This document shows, piece after piece, positions 10,136 through 21,600 of a stretch of 64,000 bases of DNA (position 1 is its first letter; each line of letters begins with the position of its first letter). Below the pieces are notes generated by a model. The model made no database searches. It was not told the origin of the DNA and saw nothing but the letters and a program-made list of their open reading frames with translations. Origin of the DNA: Acridotheres tristis. Taxonomy: Eukaryota > Chordata > Aves > Passeriformes > Sturnidae. A program made the translations under genes and the position numbers. The stretch covers positions 434,001-498,000 of the forward strand of contig CM072904.1 of NCBI GenBank assembly GCA_037013685.1, read 5' to 3'.

Positions 10136-10821
10136 GCGCAAGGGGCGTGGCAGAGAGGGGAGGACACTCCTCCTCACGGGATGAGCGGTCGCTCTGCGAA
10201 GGAGGGAGGGAGGGAGGGAGGGGGCGATGGGGGGCGCTACCGCCTCGGCTCCGCTCGGCTCTTCTTGGGGCTGCGCCCGGCTCGGCTCGGCTCGGCTCGG
10301 CTCGTGACCTCCAGCCAGGACCCGCAAGAATGTCGGTCACCAAGGGGCTGCGGTTGCCTCCGATTTGGGGTGACACCATGTTGCTGCGGGTTTGTGTCCC
10401 CATGAGCCAACAGGGACAGCTCACAGAGCAGAACGGGACGTTCAGCTCGCGGAGTCCATCCCCTCTCCCTGGGGGGATGCACTGGGTTTCAGGGACCCAT
10501 AGGTGAAATTGATTTAAGGGGGAAAAGATGCAGCCCCCACCAGATGCCAGCCCTGGAGTGGCTCAATTCGGCTGCACGGGCTTTTATCCGCGGTCGGACC
10601 CGCTGCCCAGACGATGACCACATTCCTGCTTGCGGGAGCGCTGGGAGCTGCGGACACCGCAGGAAGGTGGAAAAATGGAGATAAAAATTCCCCAAAACAG
10701 CGCATCAACCAGAAACGGTGCTGGGGGCACCCTCCGGCGGGGGCCTCTTCCTCCTCCACTCGCCCACCCCGAACCCCCTCCTATTCCCGTTTGGTCCCCG
10801 GGGAGCAAACGGCGGGTCCAG

Positions 10822-10828
10822 GTGGGAA
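10822..10828 (+). promoter_or_regulatory. Candidate single RBPJ/CSL site GTGGGAA
   Basis: The word GTGGGAA matches the CSL core and lies about 0.8 kb upstream of the inferred NRARP start site. NRARP is a known direct Notch target, which makes such sites plausible. A 7-mer also occurs often by chance, so this is weak evidence taken alone. Confidence 0.35.
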
Positions 10829-11293
10829 GCGGCGCTCCCGGGCCAGCTCCCACCGCCTCCCAGCATTTGGTCAGCAGGAGAGGGCGGGAGGTGCGGGGAG
10901 AGAGGAAGAAGTGTGTCATAAAACCGAGGTGACAGCAGCCGCGCCAGGGCAGCTGGGTGGCAAGCTGCTGTCACCTGGCACTGCTGGTCTGTCCTTTTGG
11001 GGAGGGAAAGAGAGAAATCGACCAACTGCTAAATTCAGCCCCAGCCGATGAAATGTGCCATCACGGAGTGTCTGTCACACAGCTGGACGATAGTGGCCTT
11101 GAGCTCCGGGTGTGACTTGCTCCATGGCCTGTTCCCGTGGCTTTTCCCGGCAGCGGGAGTAGTCTGTGAACACTCCTGCCCCATCTGGGTCGTTCTCATC
11201 CCACCTGGATATAGAATGTAAGGAGTTGTTGAAGCAGCTCGTCATTTTCCTTCCATAAAGGGTCTGCTTTTCTAACTCAATTTCTGCAGCTAG

Positions 11294-11510
11294 TTGTTCT
11301 CATTCCTATCCCCATACCTATCCCATTCCCATCTTCATATCCATCCCCACCTCCATGCCCATCTCCCTATTTCCATCCTGTCCTTGTCTCCACCCTCATC
11401 CTATGCCCATGCGCACCCCCATACCCATCCAATCCCCATCCACCCCATCCCCATTTCCTCACCCTTGTCAATCCGATGCCCATCTCATCCCAGTCTCTGT
11501 CCCAATTCCA
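11294..11510. repeat. Degenerate CCCAT/CCATC low-complexity tract
   Basis: Repeated short pyrimidine-rich words (CCCAT, CCATC, TCCCC) with no strict period, resembling an old, mutated simple repeat. A shorter tract of the same kind follows the CR1 fragment near 46,540-46,600. Confidence 0.75.
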
Positions 11511-12523
11511 CCTGTCTGGTGTCTGACTGTTTGGCTTCTTCAGGGCAGAACTCTCTCCGTCACATCTCTGTAATGTGAGTATGTTGCAGTCCATCGTTCT
11601 CACGGAATAGGAGGGATTGGAACATTACTGCTGTTGGGGGCTGCAGACCTCCCCTCTGCTCTCCTGTGCCTGTGCAGATTCTCCCAGGATGTCCCTGTGC
11701 CGCTGGGACGTGGGGCCTCTGCAGCGCTGGCACAGGACACTGAGATGGGCTCAGAGCTTGAAGCTCTGGGGGTCCGCGCAAGGAGTCAGGTTTGCCCGAG
11801 GACCGTGAAGAGGAGCCACCCCTGCCTCTGTCCCATCCCACTGAGGGCCCCGTACCGGGCAGCAGGCGGTGGCTCTGTCCCCATCACCCCAGCCATGGTG
11901 TCAGCGGGAATCGCCAGCGGCAGTCCCTGTCCTTTCTCCTATGTCGGCTAGCCGCGGTGAGCGGCGGGACGTGCCGTGACGCACGGTGACTCACGGGAGC
12001 TCCGCTTGTGCCCGGGGGCCGGCACAGCCCGGCAGTGCAAACAGCGTGCGGGGGGCACCGGAGCCTCCGCAGCCCGTGACCGTCCCCTGGTACTAATCCC
12101 TGCAAACCCATCGAGACAAAGCTGGAAAAGGGAAGGCAGTGGGGTCGTGCGGCAGCTTTGCCGGACGTAGGTGCGATGGCCTGGGTGTCGGGGCTCCGGT
12201 CTTCCCGGCTGGCCCTCTCCTTTTTACTCCTAAATATCCCGGGACAGCTGACTTTGTGTCTTTACTGGCCGTATTCTGCGAGGTGTGGAGCCCTGTGAGG
12301 GAGCCGTGGGAGAGTGGGAATAGCTCACACCTCCCCGGCCTGGAGCTTGGCCAGAGTTACATCCTCGCAAGCAAATCTGCATTTGCCAGTGACACTGGTG
12401 AGAAAAAGAGCCCGGGCAGGGACCCAGCCATGCAAATGTTCGGGAATGGCAGGTGGGGGCAGGACTCGGCCTGGGAACGGGGCCAGAGAGGGAGGGGAAA
12501 GAGCGAAAAAGCGGCGGGAGGAT

Positions 12524-12542
12524 GGGGGGGGGGGGGGGGGGG
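12524..12542 (+). repeat. Run of 19 G residues
   Basis: A homopolymer of 19 G followed by AAGGGGGG. It can form a G-quadruplex and is a likely site of length error in assemblies. It lies at the edge of the distal CpG-rich block. Confidence 0.9.
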
Positions 12543-12599
12543 AAGGGGGGAAAGGAAAATAAAAAGACAAATTTGAAAAGCTGCATTTCAACTCCAGTT

Positions 12600-13430
12600 T
12601 GTACCCAGCTCTGTAACCGGAGAGGAGCCGGGAGCGGAGTGACGACCGGGCCAGACTCCCCGCACGGCTCCGCTGCCCACCGGCCGCGAAGGGGCTGCCG
12701 GGGGCTGCGGCCTGGCTTCATGGGGCCCTGCAAAATCAGTAGTCCCAGCCGGTGATCTACCCGCTCTCTTCTGAGGCGAGGCGAGGACGTGGCGGGAGGC
12801 GGGGAAGGGGCCCCGGAGCTGCGACGCCTTAAGCGAATGGTCACGCCGAGAGGCGCGGAACAAATTCCCCCTCCTCAGGAGACGTGACGGCCAAATTTCC
12901 CCGTGCCCATGAGAGCCTGCGGGAGGTAGAAGGGCCGGCTGCCACCGGCATCGCCAGCGGAGCCTCCCTGGGACTGGGCGCGCTGGGCTGGGCACGTCGC
13001 AGCCCTTTTCCAAAAAATCCCAGCGGGTCATGCCCGTCCTCCCGGCCAGGCGGACGCGGCAGCGAGAGTCCAGCCACCCCCCGAGGCCTCCTTGCAGAGA
13101 GCCGGAGAGCCGGGGGGACGGATCCGGGGCAGGCGGCGAGGGGGCGTGCCCCCACTTAATTCATTAAAATGTGTCGGAGAGCGTGGGAAAGACGGGAGCT
13201 TTTCTTCCCAGCGCAGAGCCCCAGCGAAAGGCGTGCGAGGGAGAGCGCCCTGCCCGCTCGGCTCCCTCGGAGCCGGAGGAAGCGCCGAGGTTTCCTCCGC
13301 CGCTGGCCACGCCGGCGCTTCGCCTCCCGGCATTTTGGCAAAGCGGCTGCTGGAGCCCCGGTGGGGAAACGTGGGGCTCGGCCAATGCCGCCTGCCCCAC
13401 GGCAGAGATGTAGGGTGTGAGGAGGCAGAG
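12600..13430. promoter_or_regulatory. Distal CpG-rich block upstream of NRARP, candidate enhancer
   Basis: A second CpG-dense region about 2.6-3.4 kb upstream of the NRARP start site, with no recognisable coding exon on either strand. It contains the paired CSL element at 13,182-13,212, preceded by an AT-rich homeobox-like word (TTAATTCATTAAAA). The association with NRARP is inferred from distance, from the paired site and from NRARP being a Notch target. It could also be a promoter of an unannotated transcript. Confidence 0.6.
13182..13212. promoter_or_regulatory. Head-to-head RBPJ/CSL paired site (SPS-like Notch response element)
   Basis: CGTGGGAA at 13,182-13,189 is a perfect CSL 8-mer. 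After 15 bases comes TTCCCAGC at 13,205-13,212, an inverted copy of the TTCCCA core with a slightly degenerate end. Su(H)-paired sites, on which two NICD-RBPJ-MAML complexes dimerise, have this inverted arrangement with 15-17 bases between sites (established for HES1 and others). The element is about 3.15 kb upstream of the inferred NRARP start. Confidence 0.7.
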
Positions 13431-16400
13431 AGCCCACCCGGGGCTGTGGCTACTGCGTGGGAACAGTCTCCCTTGTGCGGATTCACCTCTGGGGGCAAGA
13501 AAGGGGATCACTGTCCCTGGTGGGGAAGAGGTCGAGGGGGTTCTCAGGGGACACCCGTCCTCCGTGTGGTCTGAGGGCTGCACAAGCAGGGCCGTGGCTG
13601 TGGGATTGGCCTCATGCTCTCCCGACGGACACATCACACACCAGGAGCCTTCGGTGGCACCCAGACTGTGCCTGGGCGGGCCGGGACACTGCCAGCCCTG
13701 CAGGCAGAGCTCCTGAAGCCAGAACTGGGGGTTTGCAAGGGAAACCTCATGTTCTTGTGGCGAGAACGTGTGTGGGTTCCTGTGTCCTCTGCAGGGAGCA
13801 CAGCACCACAATAAAAGCTCTCATGAGTGGTTTGGGAAGTTCTGTGGACAAGGGCATAGTCCTGGGACTCCCACACAACAGGGGCCACTGCAGGAACATA
13901 GTTTGGGGACTGCCACTTCCCGCGGATGCCATCGTAGATGCTGCTCTGCATGGTCCCTCCCTCCTAGCTTGTGACAAACAGGATATAAAACCTGAGTGAG
14001 TCTCAAGCAGGGTCATAACACTACACGTAATCATTGTCCTCTGGGGAGAGCACAGGTAGGGGTGTCCCTGGGCTGGAGGATGTGGTACTGGGCTGTACAG
14101 TTTGGGTTATCTCATTGCAGCTTGGCCTTTAACCATTCCAGTGCTTCGTCATGTCAATCCTTATCCTGCTTGAAATGCTGCAGCTCTTCTGAGGTAGCCT
14201 GTGGTCTCAGTATCTGACAGCACAAAAATGCTCCTGGAGCGAAAGGCCACCAGCTGGGACACACTTGGAGCTGGAGAATTCCTGCCCAGTGCCACAGGCA
14301 GGTATCTCTGGCTGCACAAGTGTCTCAGTGCTGCTAGGCCATGCTGAGGCGTCTCCTTGACTGACGTCCCTATGGCCACTGAGTACATGTTCTCTAAACT
14401 GCCATGGCTCCAGCCCGTGTTCTAAACTGACACCATCACATGTCCCTGACCTGGTGTGCTGGCAGCTGCTTGTAGAGCTTCTGGTCCCGGAAAACTGGCA
14501 CATGGAGGAACCATATCTTCACTCTGCAGGTGCTGATAGAGTTGGTTGGAGACACAGACTTTAGTTTTATGTGCCCTGGGCCAACCTCACCATCTTTGGG
14601 ATGTAATTATTTTGTCCTGGATCATCTGAATGAGCTCCAGGATTGAATCTAGTGGCAGTGCAGGGTTTTGGTGCAAGGAAATTGCTATCTCCTGAGACAC
14701 ATGGTTCTTGGGGCCATTTATCACAGAATCACAGACTGCTGTGGATTGGAAGTAGTCTTTAAAACTTATCTTGTTAAACCCTCTCCCATGGCAGGGACAT
14801 CTGCCACTATCCCAGCTTGCTCCAAGCCCCATCCAGCCTGGCTTTGGACACTTCCAGGATGGGGCAGCCACAGCTGCTCTGAGCAATCCGTTTGGTTGCA
14901 CTGCATGGCTACTCCTCTGTGGTGGCTGTGGGATGGGTATATGTCACCCCACTGCTTCCACTGCACAGTTCCCTCAGAAGACTCCTTACAGCCCACCAGG
15001 AGCGGCCTCTGTACCTGCTGACTGCTCCATAGGGACAACCTGTGGGAACCCCAGGCTCAGGGGTGACACAGCCATAGCTGCCATGGGACAAATGCCTGGT
15101 GAGTGATAGAAGCTCATTTGCCTAAGGGTCATGCCCACATATTGGCAGGTTGATGGAAAGGGTCTGGTCCCAGGCTACGCCCCAGGGTGCAAACATCCCC
15201 TGACTGATGTGAATGTCCCTCCTCAACAGACACCTCTCTGCTCTCCCCTCACTGTGAGCAGTGACCCTGCCCTGTGGGAGCAGCATTCCCACAGTGTGGG
15301 ACAGCACAAGGGCCAGAGCTCACAGCCAGCTCGGGCTGGGTCTGTGTCCAAAAGCACATTCGTTTGTTTGAAAATGGCAGCCAAGCAACTGGGAGCTCAA
15401 TTGGAGCATCCGGCTGGAAGAGTGGCTCCAGGATGAGGATGGGTAGTGGTACAGTGCCTGTCCTTCTCCCGTGCCTTGCTGGTTGCCTTAGGGACCAGCC
15501 AGTCCTAGTTCAAGGAACAAAGTCACGCCAGGGAACATTGAGCTGATTTCTGTGAGCCGGTCAAATATGTGGCGAGGTTTCCGCTGCAGATTACAGGAGG
15601 AAGGAAGTTTGCTCGGGGATGGGGATAAGGTGGGGGAGAAGGGAGGGAAGTGCATTCCTGCCTGATGAGGAACAATGTTGACATATCCATTTGTAAACTA
15701 AAGCTGGCCTGAGCGTCAAACACCTTGTCCCCATCAAGCTCTGAAGGATGTGCAGGAGTACACAAGGAGAGGAGAGGAACCGCCCAACATCCGATGCAGC
15801 GTGTGGTTTCCCAGGGCTGAGGGATGGCTGCTGCTCAGCCAGATCTCATTCATGATAAAGAGCAATAAAACTCTTCCTCAGTGCTGTTTTATCCCAGGGT
15901 CCCCTCATGATCACATCCTGTCGCGCAAAGGCAGGAGCTGAGCACAGGTGAAGCAACTGGGGGATCCATGGGCTCTGGAGTGGGCAGCCCACCCAGGGCG
16001 CTCATCCCTGCCAGAACACTGCGGGGCTGCCCTTCCCACACAGGATCAAACGACTCCATAAAACCAAGGAGGGCTCATTACTGCCCTAATAAATGTTAAA
16101 CATTAGTATGATACAGACAATGGGATTTTGTAATTTTTTTTTTTAAGCAGCCAGATAAGGAAACAATATTGTAAGCTGATTAGAAAGCTGCTTTAACTCC
16201 CTTTGATATGTATCCACTATTCAAAAAGGACAATTTATTACCTCCTAGATGCTCCTCAGGACTGATTTGATGTGGAATTTGCTGTTGACCGTGTCTATGA
16301 CTGGAGGTGACCTTGCTGCACACTTCCCACCACAGCACCACCTCCTGCTGGCAGCAGGAAGGAAAGGGTGCTGTGCTGGGTGCTAGGCACTGCCCCTGTC

Positions 16401-17136
16401 CCCAGGAGCTGGATGGAATCCTCTAGGAGCTGTTTTGTGCCAAGTCCACAGGTACACACCACTTGCTGGATTCTGCCCTGGGTTGGTGTCCTAGAACAAG
16501 TCCCAGCCATGGGACCCTGCCCTAGCACAGCTCTGACTGTAAGCACAAGAGCTCACCCCGAAACGGGAGGACCACTCAAGCACATAAAGTCCTGGAGTTG
16601 GCCAGGAGGTGAGCCTACTGTCCCCAGGGATCAGAAGAAAGGCACTTTCTAGGCAGCAGTCCCCAGGTGTCCCCACCTCCTGTGAGCTCCCCTCCACAAT
16701 GGAAGCAGTGGCAGACAAATGTGAAACCACAGCTCTGGAAAACCCAGCAAGCAAAGGCCAGAAATACCCATGAGTGGTCAGACGTGCATGTGGCTCAGCA
16801 GCTTCCCCTAAACAGGGCCTGTAAAGGTTCATCCCATTTTGGAGAGGTTTATTTCATGGCATGACAAAGCAACGCATGCTGTGGGGGCTGGCAGCTGGAG
16901 CTCTGCATCATTCCTTCTTTGCCTCATCCTCAGTTTCTGCCCTTTGAGAACAAACCCTGAAGAAGCAGGATGCTGACACAAGGATGAGTCTGTGTGGAGC
17001 CTGGAGGGCTTGGGCTGCTCAGTGCCCAGTACTGGTAGTGTGGGGATGGTTGCCTTTTAGGGTCACTTGTATCCATTAATGCTCAGGCATTAGTATTATG
17101 GATCTTATGGAAAAGAAGAATATTTAAAGTGAAATT
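13431..17136. other. Intergenic sequence between the NRARP upstream block and the EXD3 3' end
   Basis: No gene recognised. It holds one CR1 fragment (14,721-14,886) and an AT-rich motif-dense stretch at about 16,060-16,270 that may be a regulatory element. The rest is ordinary non-coding sequence. Confidence 0.6.
14721..14886 (-). mobile_element. CR1 LINE 3'-end fragment
   Basis: It reads as the antisense of a CR1 3' tail: TCACAGAATCACAGACTG, a degraded 'ggtttgggttggaaggaacctt' region, then 'catggcagggacatctgccactatcccag', 'ctccaagccccatccagcctggc' and 'acttccaggatggggcagccacag'. This order is typical of avian CR1. It is heavily mutated, 5'-truncated and has no coding capacity. Confidence 0.85.
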
Positions 17137-18338
17137 TTTTATTTTAATTTTTTTATTAAAGCATTGATCCAGAGGGTGAGATGTCCCTGGGAGGAAGGAG
17201 CCTCTCCTCTGTGTGGCCAGGAGCTTTGGAAGAAGGAAAATGAGTCCTGCACTGCAGCATGAGCTGCCTGGGCAGGTGCATTGCTAGCCCATAAATGTCA
17301 CACCTCAGCCAAGAGCTTCTCAGGCCCTCTCAACAATAACAGCAGGGCCTGACAGTTAAACCAGATTAGAGGAAGAATTTTGTAGGCACTCCTCTGTTCA
17401 GGATGGAATCATGTGAGCCTGGCATGAAGCAGAAGGCACTGGGCAGCAGCCCCCTGGAGCTGAAGGACCTGGCCTAGGATCTCCAAGGCACATGCAGTCT
17501 CCTCTAGATGCTGGCCAGTCCCACCAGTGATTCCAGTTCCTGGTACTGGAGGACCTACACATGTCACTGCCTCTCCTGTGCACCCTGCACAGCACCTGGG
17601 CACGGGGCTGTCCTGAGGCACCTCCCCAGGGAAGGGGGAGGCTGGCAATTTTGGCACCAGTGGGAGCCCCCCCAGGACCAGCCTGGCCTTGCTGGGGAAT
17701 CCTAGGCCCCAGCACAGGGGGTGCAGCTGCCAGTGGGCATTGTGGTGCCCCCAGAGATTTCCATGAGCCCAGCAATGCTCAGCCTCCCCAGAGCTCCACA
17801 TCTGCACCCACCAGCTGCCACCAAGTAGTGCTGGGAGTGCAGGGCCAGGGTGAACAGGATGCTGGGGATGGGCTGAGGCATGGCACATGTCCCACAGTCT
17901 GGGAGTGCTCAGGATGCTCTCTGCCCTGTGCTGCTATTGGGGATGCAGCTACTGCTCCCCCATGAGTGAGTGGGCAGAGGGGCACTGGGGTGTGTGGGTG
18001 TGGTGGGGTCAGCACTGATGGGGTGGTGGTTTTGGTCAGCAGAGCCTGCGACCATCTCACCATGAGTAGGTTGGAGAGGGGCAGAAATAAAGGATCCATT
18101 CTTCAGCCACCTCTGCTTTAATGATCTCATGGAGGCCACATACTTTTGGGCTGTTGCAAACCACTGGTGCATCTGTGACAGTGCTCTCCGTGGTGGATCC
18201 CAAAATGAGAGCTCCTCCCTCTCTCTGGGACACTTCCAGCCTCTCTCTGGAAACCCAAGGCCCAAAGTCTGCTGAGGTTCCCCAGGCAGTCCCCGTTCCC
18301 CTGCGGAGCCCCTGTGCTTCCGCTCAGCTCAGCTCAGC
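17137..18338 (-). other. EXD3: EXD3 3'UTR and downstream flank
   Basis: Non-coding sequence after the EXD3 stop codon. Minus-strand poly(A) signals are ATTAAA at 18,122-18,117, giving a 3'UTR of about 0.24 kb, and AATAAA at 17,157-17,152 and 17,143-17,138, giving about 1.2 kb. I cannot tell which is used. A 160-codon minus-strand open frame at 17,409-17,888 matches nothing I know and is probably chance. Confidence 0.5.
18117..18122 (-). terminator. EXD3: Possible proximal EXD3 poly(A) signal ATTAAA
   Basis: The plus strand reads TTTAAT, giving the common variant hexamer ATTAAA about 220 bases after the EXD3 stop codon. Support is the motif and its position only. Confidence 0.45.
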
Positions 18339-18351
18339 TCAGCTCAGCTCA
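18322..18351. repeat. (GCTCA)6 pentamer repeat containing the EXD3 stop codon
   Basis: Six exact copies of GCTCA (TGAGC on the coding strand). The EXD3 C-terminus Tyr-Glu-Leu-Ser-stop is read from within it, and the TGA at 18,341-18,339 is part of the repeat. Every frame of a TGAGC repeat meets TGA within 15 bases, so changes in copy number would not extend the protein far. Confidence 0.95.
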
Positions 18352-18655
18352 TAGACACTCTGTGTGTTCCCAGAGACCACAAGAACATCCTGAAACTGGG
18401 AGACCACGCGTCCAAAATGGGACCCTTCCCAAAACACTTTCCCACAGCAGGTGCAGCAATAGAAGTGAGTGAGCTCGTCTCTGTCCAGCACCCTGGGGGG
18501 GATGGCAGCGACCTGCAGCACCGTGTCCCCTGCCAACACGGCGGCTGCCCTGCACTGCTCCACGCCCTCTGCCTGCTCGCCGTGTGGGGCACAGCCAGGC
18601 TGAGCTGTGTCACAGATTGGCACGGTGACATCGCAGCTCTGGCTCCCCGGGCAGC
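18339..18655 (-). CDS. EXD3: EXD3 terminal coding exon (end of Mut7-C domain)
   Basis: The exon begins after a strong acceptor (CTCTCTCCACAG) with two bases completing a Gly codon, then encodes 104 residues to a TGA. The signature is THFYCCTCCGKVFWEGSHFGRVVSQFQDVL, with the Cys pair, Trp-Glu-Gly-Ser-His and following helix of the Mut7-C RNase zinc-binding end; VLQVAAIPPRVLDRDEL precedes it. EXD3 is the mut-7-like 3'-5' exonuclease: a DEDD exonuclease domain followed by Mut7-C (family knowledge). The poorly conserved first ~40 residues of the exon correspond to the variable linker between the two Cys clusters. The phase (1) matches the exon ending at 27,132. Gene order and strand relative to NRARP agree with human. 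The frame's own ATG at 18,686 lies in the intron and is not a start. Confidence 0.94.
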
Positions 18656-21600
18656 CTGTGGAGAGAGGAGACAGCAGATAAGCCATTAGTCACTTCTGTG
18701 ATGAGCAAAACCTGTGCTCAACCACGTGAGTGACCCTTGTAAGGGGCCGGTCATGCCTGAAGGGGTCCAGGCTCTGCCCTGCATCCCAGGGAGGAGCATC
18801 CAGCAGCTGCCTGCCCTAAGCGTGGCACCCGTACAGCCACTTGCTCCCCTGCAGCCGCCTGGCACCTCCTGCAGTTCCTCTGCCGTGTCTTGGGGTCACT
18901 TCCAGTCTGGGTAGTGGCACCACTGCTGCTGCTGTTCTGGGTGCAGTGGTTTTGCCTCCTTGTCACAGGTCAGGCCAGGCTGCTCTTGGAGTGGGGCTGT
19001 GCCCCAGCTAACGGCTGCGTTATGGGGCAAACAAGCAGCAGGGAAGCCCTTACTTCTGCTTTAATTAACTTGCCATCGTCATCAGCTGCTAATGGCACCA
19101 CGACTCTCCCGGCCTGCCCGCGGGCACGGGGCTTTGGGGTGTGCGTGACCCCATCCCCAGTGTGTGACCCCCCCCCCACCTCCCGCCATGTACCCTGGGC
19201 AAGGGGCACAGTGACGCGGAGCCATGTCCCCTGAGCTGTCCCCAGCCCTGTCCCCCGGCACCGGGGATCGCTGCCATCGCACACCGAGTGCCCCGGCCCG
19301 GCAGTTTCGGCACCCGGCGAGCGAGCGCCCTTCTGTCCGCAGCGGGGGCACGGCAGCCTCCAGATCCGGGTGGCGGAAGCCGAGGGCTGAGCTGCCTCCC
19401 ATCCATCAGGGAGCCTGGCAGCCGGGAATAGGCTGCAGTTATTGCTGCGGGATGACTCAGTTTTGGCAGGGAGGTCTGTCCTGCTCAGGCACCAATTAAG
19501 ACAACAAAAGGCATCCGGCATCGCTCCAGCGGCACTTCTGGGGTGTCCATCCGACCCTTTTCAGGATCACAGGGACCCTGTCAGGAGCCAGCTGAGACCG
19601 AGAGGGACACCAGCATTCCCAACTGGCCCTTCCCTTCATCCCAGAGCCGTCAGGATGCTGGGGATTATCGTGGGGGAACGCACAGCTGGGGACAGCCCTG
19701 AAACAGCCAACCCATCCTGGCAGAGCCGCCCTGTCCTGGCAGAGTCACCTCCCAGCTGTGCAGCGGGGTCTGGGCCTGCCCATCGCATGAGCAGAAAGAG
19801 CCACAGCCCGGGGGAGGTGTGGAAGCATCAGCTCACACCAGCCTCTGGTTCAGGGGGGGTTCCTCAGACTCGCCCAAAATCTTCCACAACAACCCAGGGA
19901 AGATGACCAGCCTGAGCTGGTGGGGCACAGTCACCTCCAGTTCCCAGCACACTAACAGCCACACACAGGGTCATGGCTGTCACTGGAGATGTTTTCAGGG
20001 GGCATTTGCAGGCCAGCTCTTCACCACCACATTGCCTAGCAGTAGCACTAGTTTGGGGTTTGCTGCCACAGCACAAGGGGAAGCAGCCCCAAGCCCTGTC
20101 TGAAACACTGGGCAAGAGTTGGGCTTATCAGGGCTGTGCCCTGGGCAAGTGCCCCACAGCCCCACTCAGAGGTGGGCCTTTCCTTCACCCCCTGCATCTG
20201 CTTTGGACACTGGCATCTATCCTTAAAGGGAAAACAATGACCTCAATTTCCATTTTCTTCAATTTCTGGCAAGTGGTCAAACACCCAGGCTGCTCTCGAG
20301 AGATTCCTGAGCCACCCAGAGCAGGGATGTGGAGGAAGAGTCCATTTCCCAGGGGTTCCTCCAGGATAAAGCCTGCCAGTGGGTGGCAGTTTCCCATGGA
20401 AGGAACAGAGGCATTGTCCGCACCCTGTTTCCACCTCCCTCTGACCTGTGCTACTCCTGTTTTTGGTGACATGGGGTGGCCTCATCTTGGGCACCCTTTT
20501 TTTTCTATCCTCCCTGCTCTCGAGCACCAGACCCTGAAGGGAGGGACATCGATCTTGGATGGGACTTTTAGATCCAATGCAATGGAAATGACACTGCCAG
20601 CACCCAGCACCCATAGCCAACAACTTTCCCTATTATGGAGCCTAAAATTTCCCTGGCCAGATCATGGCATCACGACACTGATGAGACACTGACATTCTGT
20701 GTGCCTGCAGGGATACTGAGTAATTTTCTCTCTCTTGACACACGCTCCCTCTGCTGTCCTGCTGCTGGTGGGCAAAGCCAATGGCAGACCCCTCCTTCCC
20801 TGCATGGGGGTATGGGAAACCTCCAGCTCCCCAAACGCCCCAATCCCACCCCCCCGGGCTCGTGGGAAAAAGGCAGACAGGGAGGGAAAGTTCATCCCTT
20901 AAAAGCCTGAGGAGAGAAAGGCTGTGATGGTCACCCGGTAGTTTTGCCTTTGCTTGCACCAGCCCCCTCTTAATTGTGGCTCTTCAAAGGGTTGAAAATG
21001 CTACATCACTTCAAAGTGACCATTTCTGAATGGGAGCTTGTAAAACCCCTTCTCCCCCTCTCACCAAATTCTTCCCAGGGCTTTTGAAGATGTTTGTGCT
21101 CCCCTCACCGACAGGGTGAAAGGGCCATCAGGCGTCAGGGACAGGATGCCAGCCGGGCATGCGTGAAAACTGAGCTGGGAAAGGCTGGATCCCCCAGAAA
21201 AACAGGGGTTTCCTGGGGAAAAGGGGGTGGTTTGAAGACGATTTTTTTCTCTCCTTTCAGATAGGCAGAGGCCTCCCCAGTGGAGCCACGGCTCCCTTGG
21301 GACTGCAGCCCAGCTTGCCTGGATGCTGTACACTCCAGAGTTACCCCAGATATGGAGCAAAAAGTATGTGTAGGGTGCATGGGGACGTGGGGAGCCCAGC
21401 GTGTCCCTCCAGTGTGCCGGGAGCTTGTCAGATCTTCCAGAGCTCTCTCACACCAAAGGCTGGATTCCCAACGCATCCTCGCGGAGGAGAAAGGAAAGCG
21501 ATTCCTTACCGAATTGATTTGAAACACTTCTTGGGAACTAATAATCCCATTATAAAACATCTTGAAAATAAAAACTCCCTCGCCTCTCGTTCACCTCTCC

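Larger units (their letters stand above)
9300..10350. promoter_or_regulatory. NRARP: CpG island over NRARP promoter, 5'UTR and coding exon
   Basis: CG dinucleotides are very dense from the start of the 3'UTR through the coding exon and 5'UTR into the promoter, in contrast to the AT-rich block at lower coordinates. This is typical of the promoter island of a developmental regulator. It contains a GGGA tetramer run (about 10,201-10,224) and a CTCGG pentamer run (10,279-10,304). Borders are judged by eye. Confidence 0.85.
10351..12599. other. NRARP upstream flank, non-coding
   Basis: No gene recognised. It contains a GTGGGAA CSL core at 10,822-10,828, a degenerate CCCAT-rich low-complexity tract at about 11,294-11,510, another GTGGGAA core at 12,314-12,320, and a 19-base G run. 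Composition is GC-rich with scattered CpG. Confidence 0.6.

Noticed and set aside
17409..17888. 160-codon minus-strand open frame downstream of EXD3
   Set aside because: No recognisable domain or splice support, and it lies after the EXD3 stop in 3'UTR or flank; likely chance in GC-rich DNA.
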